From Pseudomonas sp. v388 (lineage in GTDB: Bacteria > Pseudomonadota > Gammaproteobacteria > Pseudomonadales > Pseudomonadaceae), in the NCBI RefSeq assembly GCF_003935425.1, contig NZ_RHQN01000002.1, positions 372,001 through 436,000 of the forward strand: DNA of 64,000 nt, read 5' to 3'. A program made the translations under genes and the position numbers. A model generated the notes under the pieces. The model did no database searches and was not told the origin of the DNA. It was given only the letters and a program-made list of their open reading frames with translations. Below are positions 29,019 to 36,812 of this stretch, one piece after another. Numbering within the stretch: position 1 is the stretch's first letter; each line of letters opens with the position of its first letter.

Positions 29019-29987
29019 TTACAGCGCGGCGTCCACTTTCTTCGCGGCGTCCTCGCTGACCCACTTATGCCAGACTTCCGGGTGTTCCTTGAGGAAGATC
29101 CTGGCCAGTTTGGGCGACTCGATCCGTTCCTTGGCCATGCGTCCGAGATTCTGATTCAGCAGGTCGATGGGCAGGTTGACTTTCTCAAGCACGGCGACCA
29201 GTTCGGGAGCCTGTTCGTGAAAGACTCTGGACACACCGACCTTGATATCGATGGTCTTGTTCACACCCGGTTTCTCGTCCAGCCGCACCAGATCGACCTG
29301 GCCCATCAGCGGCGTCGGCGACCAGTAATAGGTGAGAATCGGCTCGCCACGCTTGTAGCTGGACAGAATAGCCGCATCCAGCGCCGGGCCGGTGCCCGGC
29401 CGGAAGTTGGTGTATTTGTCTTCCAGGCCGTAGCTCTTGAGCATTTCGCTGTTGTCCAGCTCGCAGGTCCAGCCGGCCGGGCAATTGTAGAAGCGTCCTT
29501 TGCCGGGTTCTTCCTGATCCTTGAACACTGCCGCGTACTGAGGCAGATCGCTTACCGCCTTGAGGTTGGGCGCCTTGGCTTCCAGCTTGCGCTTGGCATC
29601 GCCCTCGATCACGTAACGCGGCACGTACCAGCCTTCCACGGCGCCGACCACCGGCGCGCCGATGCCGACCACTTTTCCCGCTGCGGCAGCCTTGTTCCAC
29701 ACTTCGCTGCGGCCGACCCACTCTTCGGCAAACACCTGAATATCATTGGTGCTCAGGGCATTTTCCATGGCAATCGAGTTGCCCGGCAGTGCGTCTACGG
29801 TGCAGCCGTAACCCTTGTCGAAGACCACTTGCAGAATGTCGGTCAGCAGCATCGCGCTTTCCCAGTTCAAGCCGGCGAATTTCACCGGCTTGCCGGATTC
29901 GCACCAGCCTGCGGCCTGGCTCGTTCCGCTGGCGGCGAGCACGCCGGCCGAAATCAATGTGGTCAACAGCGCCTTTTTCATTTTCAT
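29019..29987 (-). CDS. hutX: Periplasmic substrate-binding protein of histidine ABC importer (HutX)
   Basis: With the ATG at 29987 the protein has 322 residues. A Sec signal (MKMKKALLTTLISAGVLAA then SGTSQA) is followed by an OpuAC/ProX-type binding domain (GWCESGKPVKFAGLNWESAML, KGYGCTVDALPGNSIAMENAL). AGGAG lies eight bases before this ATG. An open frame 19 codons longer has no such support and would spoil the signal peptide. It lies between hutU and hutW. Substrate assignment rests on operon context. Confidence 0.92.
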   Translation of the reverse strand: MKMKKALLTTLISAGVLAASGTSQAAGWCESGKPVKFAGLNWESAMLLTDILQVVFDKGYGCTVDALPGNSIAMENALSTNDIQVFAEEWVGRSEVWNKAAAAGKVVGIGAPVVGAVEGWYVPRYVIEGDAKRKLEAKAPNLKAVSDLPQYAAVFKDQEEPGKGRFYNCPAGWTCELDNSEMLKSYGLEDKYTNFRPGTGPALDAAILSSYKRGEPILTYYWSPTPLMGQVDLVRLDEKPGVNKTIDIKVGVSRVFHEQAPELVAVLEKVNLPIDLLNQNLGRMAKERIESPKLARIFLKEHPEVWHKWVSEDAAKKVDAAL

Positions 29988-30048
29988 GGTTGATGCTCCT
30001 AAGCCTGAAAGGGGTGAGGGCAGCTTCAAACAGGTATCCGGCACGCGT

Positions 30049-31746
30049 TCAGCGTCCGATCATCGGCAGGTTGAGACCCTGCTCTCTGGCGCAATCGATG
30101 GCGATGTCATAGCCGGCGTCGGCATGTCGCATCACGCCACTGGCCGGATCGTTGTGCAGCACGCGGGCAATACGTTCGGCCGCCTCGTCGGTGCCGTCGC
30201 AGACGATGACCATCCCCGAGTGCTGCGAGAAACCCATGCCCACGCCGCCGCCATGATGCAGCGATACCCAGGTCGCGCCGCTGGCGGTGTTGAGCAGGGC
30301 GTTGAGCAATGGCCAGTCGGACACCGCATCGGAGCCGTCGCGCATGGATTCGGTTTCGCGGTTGGGGCTGGCGACCGAGCCGGAGTCCAGATGGTCGCGG
30401 CCGATCACCACCGGCGCCGACAGCTCGCCGCTGCGCACCATTTCGTTGAACGCCAGGCCCAGCTTGGCGCGCTGGCCCAGACCGACCCAGCAGATACGCG
30501 CCGGCAGGCCCTGAAAGCTGATGCGCTCGCGGGCCATGTCCAGCCAGTTATGCAAGTGCGCATCGTCGGGGATCAGCTCTTTGACCCTGGCGTCGGTCTT
30601 GTAGATATCCTGCGGGTCGCCCGACAGCGCCGCCCAGCGGAACGGGCCGATGCCGCGACAGAACAGCGGGCGGATGTAGGCAGGCACGAAACCGGGGAAA
30701 TCGAACGCATTGGCAACGCCCATTTCCTGGGCCATCTGGCGAATGTTGTTGCCGTAGTCGAAGGTCGGCACACCGGCCTTCTGGAAGCTCAGCATGGCTT
30801 CGACATGCTCGGCCATGGACTGCTTGGCGGCCATGACCACTTCGGCGGGTTCCGATTTGGCGCGGGCACGGTATTCGTCCCAGCTCCAGCCCTTGGGCAA
30901 ATAGCCGTTCAACGGGTCGTGGGCGCTGGTCTGGTCGGTGACCATGTCCGGGCGCACGCCGCGCCGGACCATTTCCGGAAGAATGTCGGCGGCGTTGCCG
31001 CACAGCGCGATGGAGATCGCCTTGCCTTCAGCGGTGTAGCGGGCGATGCGGGCCAGGGCGTCATCCAGATCGGTGGCCTGTTCGTCCACATAACGAGTCT
31101 TGAGGCGGAAATCGATACGGCTCTGCTGGCATTCGATGTTCAACGAACAGGCGCCGGCCAGGGTCGCAGCCAGCGGTTGCGCACCGCCCATGCCGCCCAG
31201 CCCTGCGGTCAGCACCCAGCGGCCTTGCAGGTTGCCTTCATAATGCTGGCGCCCGGCTTCGACGAAGGTTTCGTAGGTGCCTTGCACGATGCCTTGGCTG
31301 CCGATGTAGATCCAGCTGCCGGCGGTCATCTGGCCGTACATCGCCAGGCCCTTGGCATCCAGCTCGTTGAAGTGCTCCCAACTGGCCCAGTGCGGCACCA
31401 GATTGGAGTTGGCGATCAACACCCGCGGCGCGTTGCTGTGGGTCTTGAACACGCCCACCGGCTTGCCGGATTGCACCAACAGGGTTTCGTCGTCGTTGAG
31501 TTGGGTCAGGCTTTCGACGATCTTGTCGTAGCACTCCCAATTCCGCGCGGCGCGACCGATGCCGCCGTACACCACCAGTTCATTGGGGTTTTCGGCGACT
31601 TCCGGGTCCAGGTTGTTCATCAGCATGCGCAGCGGCGCTTCGGTCAGCCAGCTTTTGGCCGTCAACTGGTTGCCTCGGGCGGCACGCACTTCGGTGTCGC
31701 GGTGGCGAGTCCAGTCTTGTTGGTGTTCTTGATGAGTCTCGGTCAC
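30049..31746 (-). CDS. hutU: Urocanate hydratase
   Basis: 565 residues. It adds water to urocanate using tightly bound NAD+ to give 4-imidazolone-5-propionate. Family sequence is clear from [24 protein letters not shown] through [43 protein letters not shown] and the [16 protein letters not shown] segment. The start is chosen as GTG at 31746, because GGAGG seven bases before it is an ideal ribosome site. The ATG at 31761 would place that site inside the gene. It is the first gene of the hut operon, directly after the promoter and operator. Confidence 0.95.
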   Translation of the reverse strand: MTETHQEHQQDWTRHRDTEVRAARGNQLTAKSWLTEAPLRMLMNNLDPEVAENPNELVVYGGIGRAARNWECYDKIVESLTQLNDDETLLVQSGKPVGVFKTHSNAPRVLIANSNLVPHWASWEHFNELDAKGLAMYGQMTAGSWIYIGSQGIVQGTYETFVEAGRQHYEGNLQGRWVLTAGLGGMGGAQPLAATLAGACSLNIECQQSRIDFRLKTRYVDEQATDLDDALARIARYTAEGKAISIALCGNAADILPEMVRRGVRPDMVTDQTSAHDPLNGYLPKGWSWDEYRARAKSEPAEVVMAAKQSMAEHVEAMLSFQKAGVPTFDYGNNIRQMAQEMGVANAFDFPGFVPAYIRPLFCRGIGPFRWAALSGDPQDIYKTDARVKELIPDDAHLHNWLDMARERISFQGLPARICWVGLGQRAKLGLAFNEMVRSGELSAPVVIGRDHLDSGSVASPNRETESMRDGSDAVSDWPLLNALLNTASGATWVSLHHGGGVGMGFSQHSGMVIVCDGTDEAAERIARVLHNDPASGVMRHADAGYDIAIDCAREQGLNLPMIGR

Positions 31747-31809
31747 AGAAAAATCCTCCATGGCGTGCAGCCAGTTGAACAGAGCAGGAAGCCGCGCTAC
31801 CTGTCTCTA

Positions 31810-31823
31810 CTTGTACATACAAG
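31810..31823. promoter_or_regulatory. HutC operator at the hutU promoter
   Basis: CTTGTACATACAAG has 6-base perfect arms around a 2-base centre. It contains TGTA-N2-TACA, the type of site bound by HutC and other GntR/HutC-family repressors. It lies where transcription from the adjacent sigma-54-like promoter would begin. Confidence 0.78.
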
Positions 31824-31827
31824 CATA

Positions 31828-31844
31828 TGCAATTGAAGGACCAA
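31828..31844 (-). promoter_or_regulatory. Sigma-54-type promoter of the hutU operon
   Basis: On the minus strand TTGGTCCTTCAATTGCA has the invariant GG (31842-31841) and GC (31830-31829) with the required 10 bases between, a perfect TTGCA -12 element and a fair -24 element. Predicted transcription starts near 31817. hutU operons in Pseudomonas are known to use sigma-54 with CbrB/NtrC, which agrees. Confidence 0.75.
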
Positions 31845-31922
31845 CTTTTCAGACCGGTATAGAAGTGGGCGTCGAAGCCCGAGTTTTCAGGCGTTCGCAA
31901 GATTCGCAAGGGTCACGCAGAG

Positions 31923-31968
31923 TGTTACGCGCAGAGGGCGTGGCGCCGTCATGGGGCGTTGGGTAACA
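31923..31968. promoter_or_regulatory. Possible CbrB-like inverted half-sites
   Basis: TGTTAC (31923-31928) and GTAACA (31963-31968) are perfect complements lying about 105-150 bases upstream of the predicted hutU start. CbrB sites are described as TGTTAC-N14-GTAACA; here the gap is 34 bases, about two helical turns longer, so the assignment is tentative. Confidence 0.35.
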
Positions 31969-32077
31969 AGTTGGTGCGCTTTAGGCATATCTGCAGGAGT
32001 CAGCTTGCTGGCGAATACCGACGCAAGGGCGATGTTGTCGCTCTGGAAGTACGACTCCTTTCGCGAGCAAGCGGCTG

Positions 32078-32782
32078 CTACAGGCTGACGCCCACTTTTA
32101 CTGCGCGGCCGATGAACTGGATCGGTCCGGTAGGCTTGCCGATCGGCGAGCCGGTGGCCTGCTCCAGTGTCAGTTCGAACAGCTGGTCGGGCTGTAGCGG
32201 TGGGAGCTTGTCGACCGGGATCGACAAGGTCTGGCCGGGCTTGACCAGCCCCAGGGAAACCGGGCCTTGCCAGTCGTTGCCCTTGGTCCAGAACTCCAGC
32301 GCCTTGTCCGTCGGCACTTCGGTAACGCTCAGCGGGATCAGCTGGATTTCCTTCGGATTGCTGGCCTGCACGACCCAGCCCGGCGACTTGTCCTGCGGAG
32401 CGACCAGCACCACCAGATAGGACGGCGCGGCAGGCGCCTGCGTCAGCAGGGTAACGGCCAGCACCAGCGAAGCGGCCAGGCCCGCACCAGCCAGGCCGCG
32501 CCACAGCGAAAGGCTGTCCCACCAGTTGGCGCTGCGGCTGTGACCGCGGGCGGAACCGTTCAGGCTGCGCTCGATCCGGCCCCAAAGCCCGGCGGAAGGC
32601 GTCACAGGTTCGGCCAGTTCGGTGAGCGGCAAGAGCCGTTCTTCCCACGCATCCACCGCCGCGCGCAATGCCGGTTCGGCAGACAGGCGTCGTTCGACTT
32701 CAAGCCGTTGTTGCGCGGTCAGTGTGCCCAGCACGTATTCGCTGGCCAGGTGCTGAATGTCGTCGTCCGAAGCCTTGCTCAT
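32078..32782 (-). CDS. Anti-sigma factor, RskA-like
   Basis: 234 residues from the ATG at 32782. The cytoplasmic N-terminal sigma-binding helices (LASEYVLGTLTAQQRLEVERRL) lack the HxxxCxxC zinc motif. One membrane span lies around LAGAGLAASLVLAVTLLTQ (about 100-120). The C-terminal periplasmic domain resembles anti-sigma-K/RskA (SYLVVLVAPQDKSPGWVVQAS, IPLSVTEVPTDKALEFWTKG). The start codon overlaps the upstream sigma stop (ATGA), giving coupled translation and equal amounts of both proteins. Release by regulated proteolysis is the family model; the signal is unknown. Confidence 0.86.
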   Translation of the reverse strand: MSKASDDDIQHLASEYVLGTLTAQQRLEVERRLSAEPALRAAVDAWEERLLPLTELAEPVTPSAGLWGRIERSLNGSARGHSRSANWWDSLSLWRGLAGAGLAASLVLAVTLLTQAPAAPSYLVVLVAPQDKSPGWVVQASNPKEIQLIPLSVTEVPTDKALEFWTKGNDWQGPVSLGLVKPGQTLSIPVDKLPPLQPDQLFELTLEQATGSPIGKPTGPIQFIGRAVKVGVSL

Positions 32783-33345
32783 CCCATGCACTCCCGCAGA
32801 GCCTTGAGGCTGCGTTTGATCCAGGCTTTGACAGTGCCCAGCGGCGCGCCGATTTTCACGGCGATTTCCTGATGTGAGTAACCGTCGACGTAAGCGTGAA
32901 ACACGCAGTTGCGTCGCACAGGTTCAAGTTGTTCCAGGCATGAGTGAATTCGCCCGGGGTTTACTCGCCAATCAAAGGCGTCACCGGTTTCCTGCCAGCC
33001 TTCGAGGGTGGCCTGAGCCTGGTGATCTTCATCCACGTCCTCATCCATGCGCACTTCCCGTGCAGTATTGCGCAGCCTGTTCAGCGCCAGATGGCGCGTC
33101 ACGCTGAACATCCAGCCACGGGCCGACCCGCGCGAAGCATCGAAACTGCCGGCGCCGGTCCAGATTTTGAGAAAAGCGTCATGCACGATGTCTTCCGCCA
33201 GCGCGTTGTCACGCACGATGCGTTGCACCACGCCCAGCAGTCGGGCACTTTCCTGTTGATAAAGGCGATGCAAGGCCTGCCGCTCGCCACGGGCGCAGGA
33301 CTGCAAGGCGGCTTCGTAATCAAAAACAGATTGGTGGGAGGACAA
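32779..33345 (-). CDS. ECF (SigK-like) RNA polymerase sigma factor
   Basis: 188 residues. Region 2 is RLLGVVQRIVRDNALAEDIVHDAFLKIW with FDASRGSARGWMFSVTRHLALNRLRN. Region 4 is EQLEPVRRNCVFHAYVDGYSHQEIAVKIG followed by LGTVKAWIKRSLKALRE. The only start that gives the usual N-terminus (about seven residues before FDYEAALQSCARGER) is TTG at 33345; no clear ribosome site precedes it. It is the first gene of a sigma/anti-sigma pair. Two stem-loops lie just upstream. Confidence 0.85.
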   Translation of the reverse strand: MSSHQSVFDYEAALQSCARGERQALHRLYQQESARLLGVVQRIVRDNALAEDIVHDAFLKIWTGAGSFDASRGSARGWMFSVTRHLALNRLRNTAREVRMDEDVDEDHQAQATLEGWQETGDAFDWRVNPGRIHSCLEQLEPVRRNCVFHAYVDGYSHQEIAVKIGAPLGTVKAWIKRSLKALRECMG

Positions 33346-33372
33346 ATTGATCTGCCATCTGTGGATAAGTGC

Positions 33373-33438
33373 TGCTTCGGGTGTCTCGCCATACTGACAT
33401 CCCGAAGCATGCGCAGCAGCTTAGCCTAACTGCTGCGC
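33373..33438 (-). promoter_or_regulatory. Two adjacent stem-loops upstream of the sigma gene
   Basis: Stem 1: GCGCAGCAG (33411-33419) pairs with CTGCTGCGC (33430-33438), with TTAG/CTAA inside. Stem 2: TGCTTCGGG (33373-33381) pairs with CCCGAAGCA (33401-33409). They lie between the DUF3455 gene stop and the sigma TTG start. They may end the upstream transcript or structure the sigma mRNA leader. No T-run is seen. Confidence 0.6.
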
Positions 33439-33458
33439 GGTGCCTTGACCGATGACGA

Positions 33459-33992
33459 TCAGTTGCTGGACCAGAACAGGTAGTCGGCCTGGTACTTGAC
33501 CACTTCCTTGGCGCCTTTGTTGCCGGCGGCACAGGCGGTGGTCGGAGCCACGCCACCTTTCAGGGCCACTCGCTGGATGTAAGCGACGTCGGTCATGGCG
33601 CCTTTGCCTTGGGCCGGGTTGGCCTTGACCAACTGATACGGCAGGTTGCCGGCGCTCGACGGCGCTACGGCGACCTGAGTGCCGGTCAGTTTCGAGCCGT
33701 CTTTTGCTTCCCAGGTGGCAGGCGGGCCGTAGTAGGTGCCGACCTGATTGCCGCTACGGTCATTCAATACCGCTTTAGGACCGACGAACGCCCACTCCAT
33801 TTCGGTCGTGGAGTTGGCCTTGGCGCGGCATTCGTAAGTGATTTCACCCACACCTGTGGTTTGCAGGCTGACCTTGTGCCCGGCGGGTACGCGGACGGAT
33901 TCGGGCAGGTCGGCCTGGGCCATGGCCACCGACGACAGGCAGGTGAAAGCCAGGGTAGTACCTGCAAGGCAGAGCAAGCGTTTTGCGTTCAT
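33459..33992 (-). CDS. DUF3455 secreted protein
   Basis: With the ATG at 33992 the protein has 177 residues. A Sec signal (MNAKRLLCLAGTTLAFTCLS, cleavage after SVAMA) is followed by a DUF3455 domain: VPAGHKVSLQTTGVGEITYECRAK, WAFVGPKAVLNDRSG, YYGPPATWEAKDGSKLTG, and ending QADYLFWSSN. Two mature cysteines (in TYECR and TTACAAG) could form a disulfide. GGAG nine bases upstream supports the start. Function is unknown. It precedes the ECF sigma gene on the same strand, 113 bases away, so it could be a target of that sigma factor; this is inference. Confidence 0.82.
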   Translation of the reverse strand: MNAKRLLCLAGTTLAFTCLSSVAMAQADLPESVRVPAGHKVSLQTTGVGEITYECRAKANSTTEMEWAFVGPKAVLNDRSGNQVGTYYGPPATWEAKDGSKLTGTQVAVAPSSAGNLPYQLVKANPAQGKGAMTDVAYIQRVALKGGVAPTTACAAGNKGAKEVVKYQADYLFWSSN

Positions 33993-34096
33993 GCAGAAAT
34001 CTCCAGATTGTTTGACCGCGCTCAGCAACCCGAATGGCTGCTGTCTGTACTACCCGCGGCAAGGCAATCTGGATGCAGTGTTCGAAAAATATTTTT

Positions 34097-35272
34097 TCAG
34101 GCCCGACTGAGGCGACTGCGCAACAGCAGCACACCGGCCAGCGCCGCAAGACCCGAGCCCAGCAACACGCCGATCTTGACCTCGTCCACCAGATGGGCAA
34201 CACCGGGAAACGCCAGGTTGCCGATGAACAGGCTCATGGTGAAGCCGATACCGCACAGGATCGCCACGCCATACAGCTGCACCCAGTTGCTGCCTTGGGG
34301 CAGGACGGCCAGCCCGGCGCGAATCGCCAGCACGGCGGCGATGAACACGCCGATCTGCTTGCCGATGAACAGGCCCAGCGCTACGCCCAGCGGAACCGGG
34401 TCCAGCAGATTGCCCAGGGATATGCCGGACAACGACACGCCGGCATTGGCAAAGCCGAAGATCGGCACGATGGCGAACGCGACCCAGTAATGCAGCTTCT
34501 CCTCAAGGAACAGCAGCGGTGAGCGGGCTTCTTCTTCCGGCTTGCCCAGCGGGATGCACAGCGCCAGGGCCACGCCGGCCAGGGTCGCATGCACCCCCGA
34601 CTGCAACACGAAGAACCACAATGCCGCACCCAGCAGCAGGTAGGGCAGCAAGCGGCGAACGTTCAGGCGGTTCATGACGATCAGCACCGCCAGCGTGGCG
34701 AACGCGGCGCCCAGCATCGGCAGGTTCAGGCCCGAGCTGTAGAAGAACGCGATGATGGTGACGGCACCCAGATCGTCGAGGATCGCCAGTGCCGCAAGAA
34801 ACACCTTCAATGAGGCTGGAACACGCTTGCCCAGCAGCGAGAGCACGCCGAGGGCGAACGCGATATCGGTGGCCGCCGGAATCGCCCAGCCGGCAATGGT
34901 CTGCGGGTTGCCCCAGTTGATCGCGATGTAGATCAATGCCGGCACCAGCATGCCGCCGGCGGCGGCGAACCCTGGCAGCGCGCGTTGGCTCCATGTCGCC
35001 AGCCCACCGGCCAGTACCTCGCGCTTGATCTCCAGGCCGACCATCAGGAAGAAAATCGCCATCAGCCCATCGTTGATCCAGTGTTCGACGGACAGTCCCA
35101 ACGCCTTGCTGTGCAGGACGGCGAAATAGCCGTCAGCCAGCGGCGAGTTGGCGACGATCAGGGCCGCCAGCGCAGCAATCATCAGTACGATGCCGCCAGC
35201 GGATTCAGAGGCCAGGAAGCTGGCGAGAATGGCGACGGCGCGTGGCGTCTCCTGACGTTGGGATTGGGTCAT
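34097..35272 (-). CDS. nhaA: Na+/H+ antiporter NhaA
   Basis: 391 residues, close to the 388 of E. coli NhaA, with about 12 membrane spans. It exchanges two H+ for one Na+ and sets cytoplasmic pH and sodium tolerance. The ion-binding aspartate pair is in [21 protein letters not shown]. Also seen are [42 protein letters not shown] and [17 protein letters not shown]. It stands between hutD and the DUF3455 gene on the same strand. Confidence 0.95.
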   Translation of the reverse strand: MTQSQRQETPRAVAILASFLASESAGGIVLMIAALAALIVANSPLADGYFAVLHSKALGLSVEHWINDGLMAIFFLMVGLEIKREVLAGGLATWSQRALPGFAAAGGMLVPALIYIAINWGNPQTIAGWAIPAATDIAFALGVLSLLGKRVPASLKVFLAALAILDDLGAVTIIAFFYSSGLNLPMLGAAFATLAVLIVMNRLNVRRLLPYLLLGAALWFFVLQSGVHATLAGVALALCIPLGKPEEEARSPLLFLEEKLHYWVAFAIVPIFGFANAGVSLSGISLGNLLDPVPLGVALGLFIGKQIGVFIAAVLAIRAGLAVLPQGSNWVQLYGVAILCGIGFTMSLFIGNLAFPGVAHLVDEVKIGVLLGSGLAALAGVLLLRSRLSRA

Positions 35273-35322
35273 GGTCTTCCTTGCTGTGGATTCTTGTTAT
35301 GAACGGGCCGCGAAGGATACCT

Positions 35323-35919
35323 TCAACGGGCAATCGCGGTCAGCTCGATCAGGCAGCAACGGCTGGCGCCTGGCGCCTGTAGCTCGATCTCCAGCAGCCC
35401 GCCGGCGTTGTCCACGCGCGCGCAGTCATGCTTGCCGAGAATATCCCAAAGCCCCGCGTTGACACTGACCGCCAGCTGCTCGGCCATGCTCAACAGCACC
35501 AGCGTGTCGGCCGAGCTGTACAGCCGTTGCGGCTGGCGCACGTCGAACCATTGCAGACGGGCGCGGTAATGCTCAGGCGCGTAGATCAGGTTGAAATCAC
35601 GTATCGGGCCGTCGAGCAATGCGCAGTTGACGGCGCTGTCGCCACTGAAGGCGAACGGATCGGACGGCAGCAGCGGCCGACTGGGCACGCCGTCCACATC
35701 CAGCCGCATGCCCGCGCCTTGTAGAACGGTGATGATCCGCTGGTAACCGGCGAACACCGAGAACTCACCTGAAGCCTGGATATCGGCAATCGACAGCCTC
35801 CAGCCGAAGCCTTCCAGTTGCTCGCCCGCATCGCGGGTGATCTCTTCCGTGCTGCCACCGCCGTTCTTCCACGGCATGCGCGGGTAGTCGGCCGCGCGCA
35901 GGATGCGAGTCTGGGTCAT
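35323..35919 (-). CDS. hutD: HutD-family protein
   Basis: 198 residues from the ATG at 35919. A HutD/DUF886 bicupin: ILRAADYPRMPWKNGGGSTEEIT, FGWRLSIADIQASGEFSVFAGYQRIITVLQG, PFAFSGDSAVNCALLDGPIRDFNLIY. HutD is conserved in Pseudomonas hut clusters, and genetic work in P. fluorescens suggests it limits hut expression, possibly by acting on urocanate or formyl-glutamate-type ligands; the mechanism is unclear. The start codon overlaps the hutC stop (ATGA), so the two are co-translated. The longer open frame is discarded because it lies inside hutC. Confidence 0.92.
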   Translation of the reverse strand: MTQTRILRAADYPRMPWKNGGGSTEEITRDAGEQLEGFGWRLSIADIQASGEFSVFAGYQRIITVLQGAGMRLDVDGVPSRPLLPSDPFAFSGDSAVNCALLDGPIRDFNLIYAPEHYRARLQWFDVRQPQRLYSSADTLVLLSMAEQLAVSVNAGLWDILGKHDCARVDNAGGLLEIELQAPGASRCCLIELTAIAR

Positions 35920-36665
35920 TTGCTGAAGCGTCCTTCCAGTCGATGCCGTGAGCCGGGATGAATCAGCCGTGCGGCGGTCACCGGCTGACGCCCGGACCAG
36001 GTGCGACGGCGGATAAGCAGGCACGGCTCGCCGGCCTCGATTTGCAGCAGGGCGCATTCGTCGGGCTCGGCCAGAATCGCTTCCACCACATGCTCGCCCT
36101 CGGTAAGCGGCGCCACCTGCGAGAGGTAAGCGTAAGGCGTCTGCCGGGTGAAGTCCTGCTTGAGGTAGTCCGGCGCGACCTGAGCGTTGACGAAACGGTC
36201 TTCGATCTGCACCGGAATGTCATTTTCGAAATGCACGATCAGCGAGTGGAACACCTTCTGGCCTTCGCGCATGTCCAGTGCCAGCGCGCGCTCCGAACCT
36301 GCCGATTCTTCCTGAAGAAGAATGACCTTGCAGCGGTGCTGATGGTCGCGGGCGGCGATTTCGTCCGCAATGTTGTGGACTTCGAACAACGCCGACTGGC
36401 TCTTGGGTTCGGCGACGAAAGTGCCGACACCCTGCATGCGGATCAGCAGACCTTCGGCGGTGAGTTCACGCAGGGCGCGGTTGATGGTCATGCGGCTGAA
36501 GCCCAGCTCGGTGACCAGTTCGCTTTCCGACGGCACGCGATGATGCGGCGGCCAGCTGCCATTCTGGATCTGCTGGGCGATCATGTGCTTCACGCGGGCA
36601 TAGAGCGGTGCGGGACTTTCGCCCATCTGGGCTGCCAGGGTCGTTGAGGCGGGCGGCGTGGGCAC
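35916..36665 (-). CDS. hutC: Histidine-utilization repressor HutC
   Basis: A 249-residue GntR-family repressor. The N-terminal winged helix is APLYARVKHMIAQQIQNGSWPPHHRVPSESELVTELGFSRMTINRALRELTAEGLL (about 20-75). The C-terminal UTRA ligand domain (FEVHNIADEIAARDH to the end) senses urocanate in characterised HutC. The start is GTG with AAGGA six to seven bases upstream. It heads a hutCD pair and is divergent from hutF, with a TGTA-N2-TACA operator in the gap. A similar site lies at the hutU promoter, so HutC probably controls both units. Confidence 0.94.
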   Translation of the reverse strand: MPTPPASTTLAAQMGESPAPLYARVKHMIAQQIQNGSWPPHHRVPSESELVTELGFSRMTINRALRELTAEGLLIRMQGVGTFVAEPKSQSALFEVHNIADEIAARDHQHRCKVILLQEESAGSERALALDMREGQKVFHSLIVHFENDIPVQIEDRFVNAQVAPDYLKQDFTRQTPYAYLSQVAPLTEGEHVVEAILAEPDECALLQIEAGEPCLLIRRRTWSGRQPVTAARLIHPGSRHRLEGRFSK

Positions 36666-36770
36666 GAAAGAGTCCTTTGTTCAGGGGCTGTCGGGTAGCG
36701 AGATCGCTCAAGCTAACCATTAAGCGGGCCAGCGGCAAGCCTGCCGGAGTTTACCGGGCAGACAATCGTC

Positions 36771-36786
36771 TGTATATGTATATACA
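36771..36786. promoter_or_regulatory. HutC operator between hutC and hutF
   Basis: TGTATATGTATATACA has 7-base complementary arms (TGTATAT and ATATACA) around GT, and holds a perfect TGTATATACA at 36777-36786. It lies 26 bases before the hutF start and about 105 from the hutC start, suited to repress hutF and allow hutC autoregulation. Confidence 0.75.
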
Positions 36787-36812
36787 AATTCCCCTGATGA
36801 GGTGCGAAGTCA

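Larger units (their letters stand above)
31747..32077. other. 331-base intergenic region upstream of hutU
   Basis: It contains, from right to left: part of a REP pair (31991-32016 and 32061-32083, the right arm overlapping the anti-sigma stop codon), a split TGTTAC...GTAACA element, the sigma-54-like promoter, and the HutC operator. No protein-coding gene is credible here. Confidence 0.7.

Noticed and set aside
29815-31836. 673-codon open frame on the + strand opposite hutU and hutX
   Set aside because: It is antisense to two clear hut genes. Its residue make-up (His/Gln/Arg/Val-rich) is what a GC-rich gene gives on its complementary strand, and no family motif is seen.
31887-32648. 253-codon minus-strand frame overlapping the anti-sigma gene
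   Set aside because: It lies in another frame of the anti-sigma gene and runs into the hut promoter and REP region, with no domain similarity.
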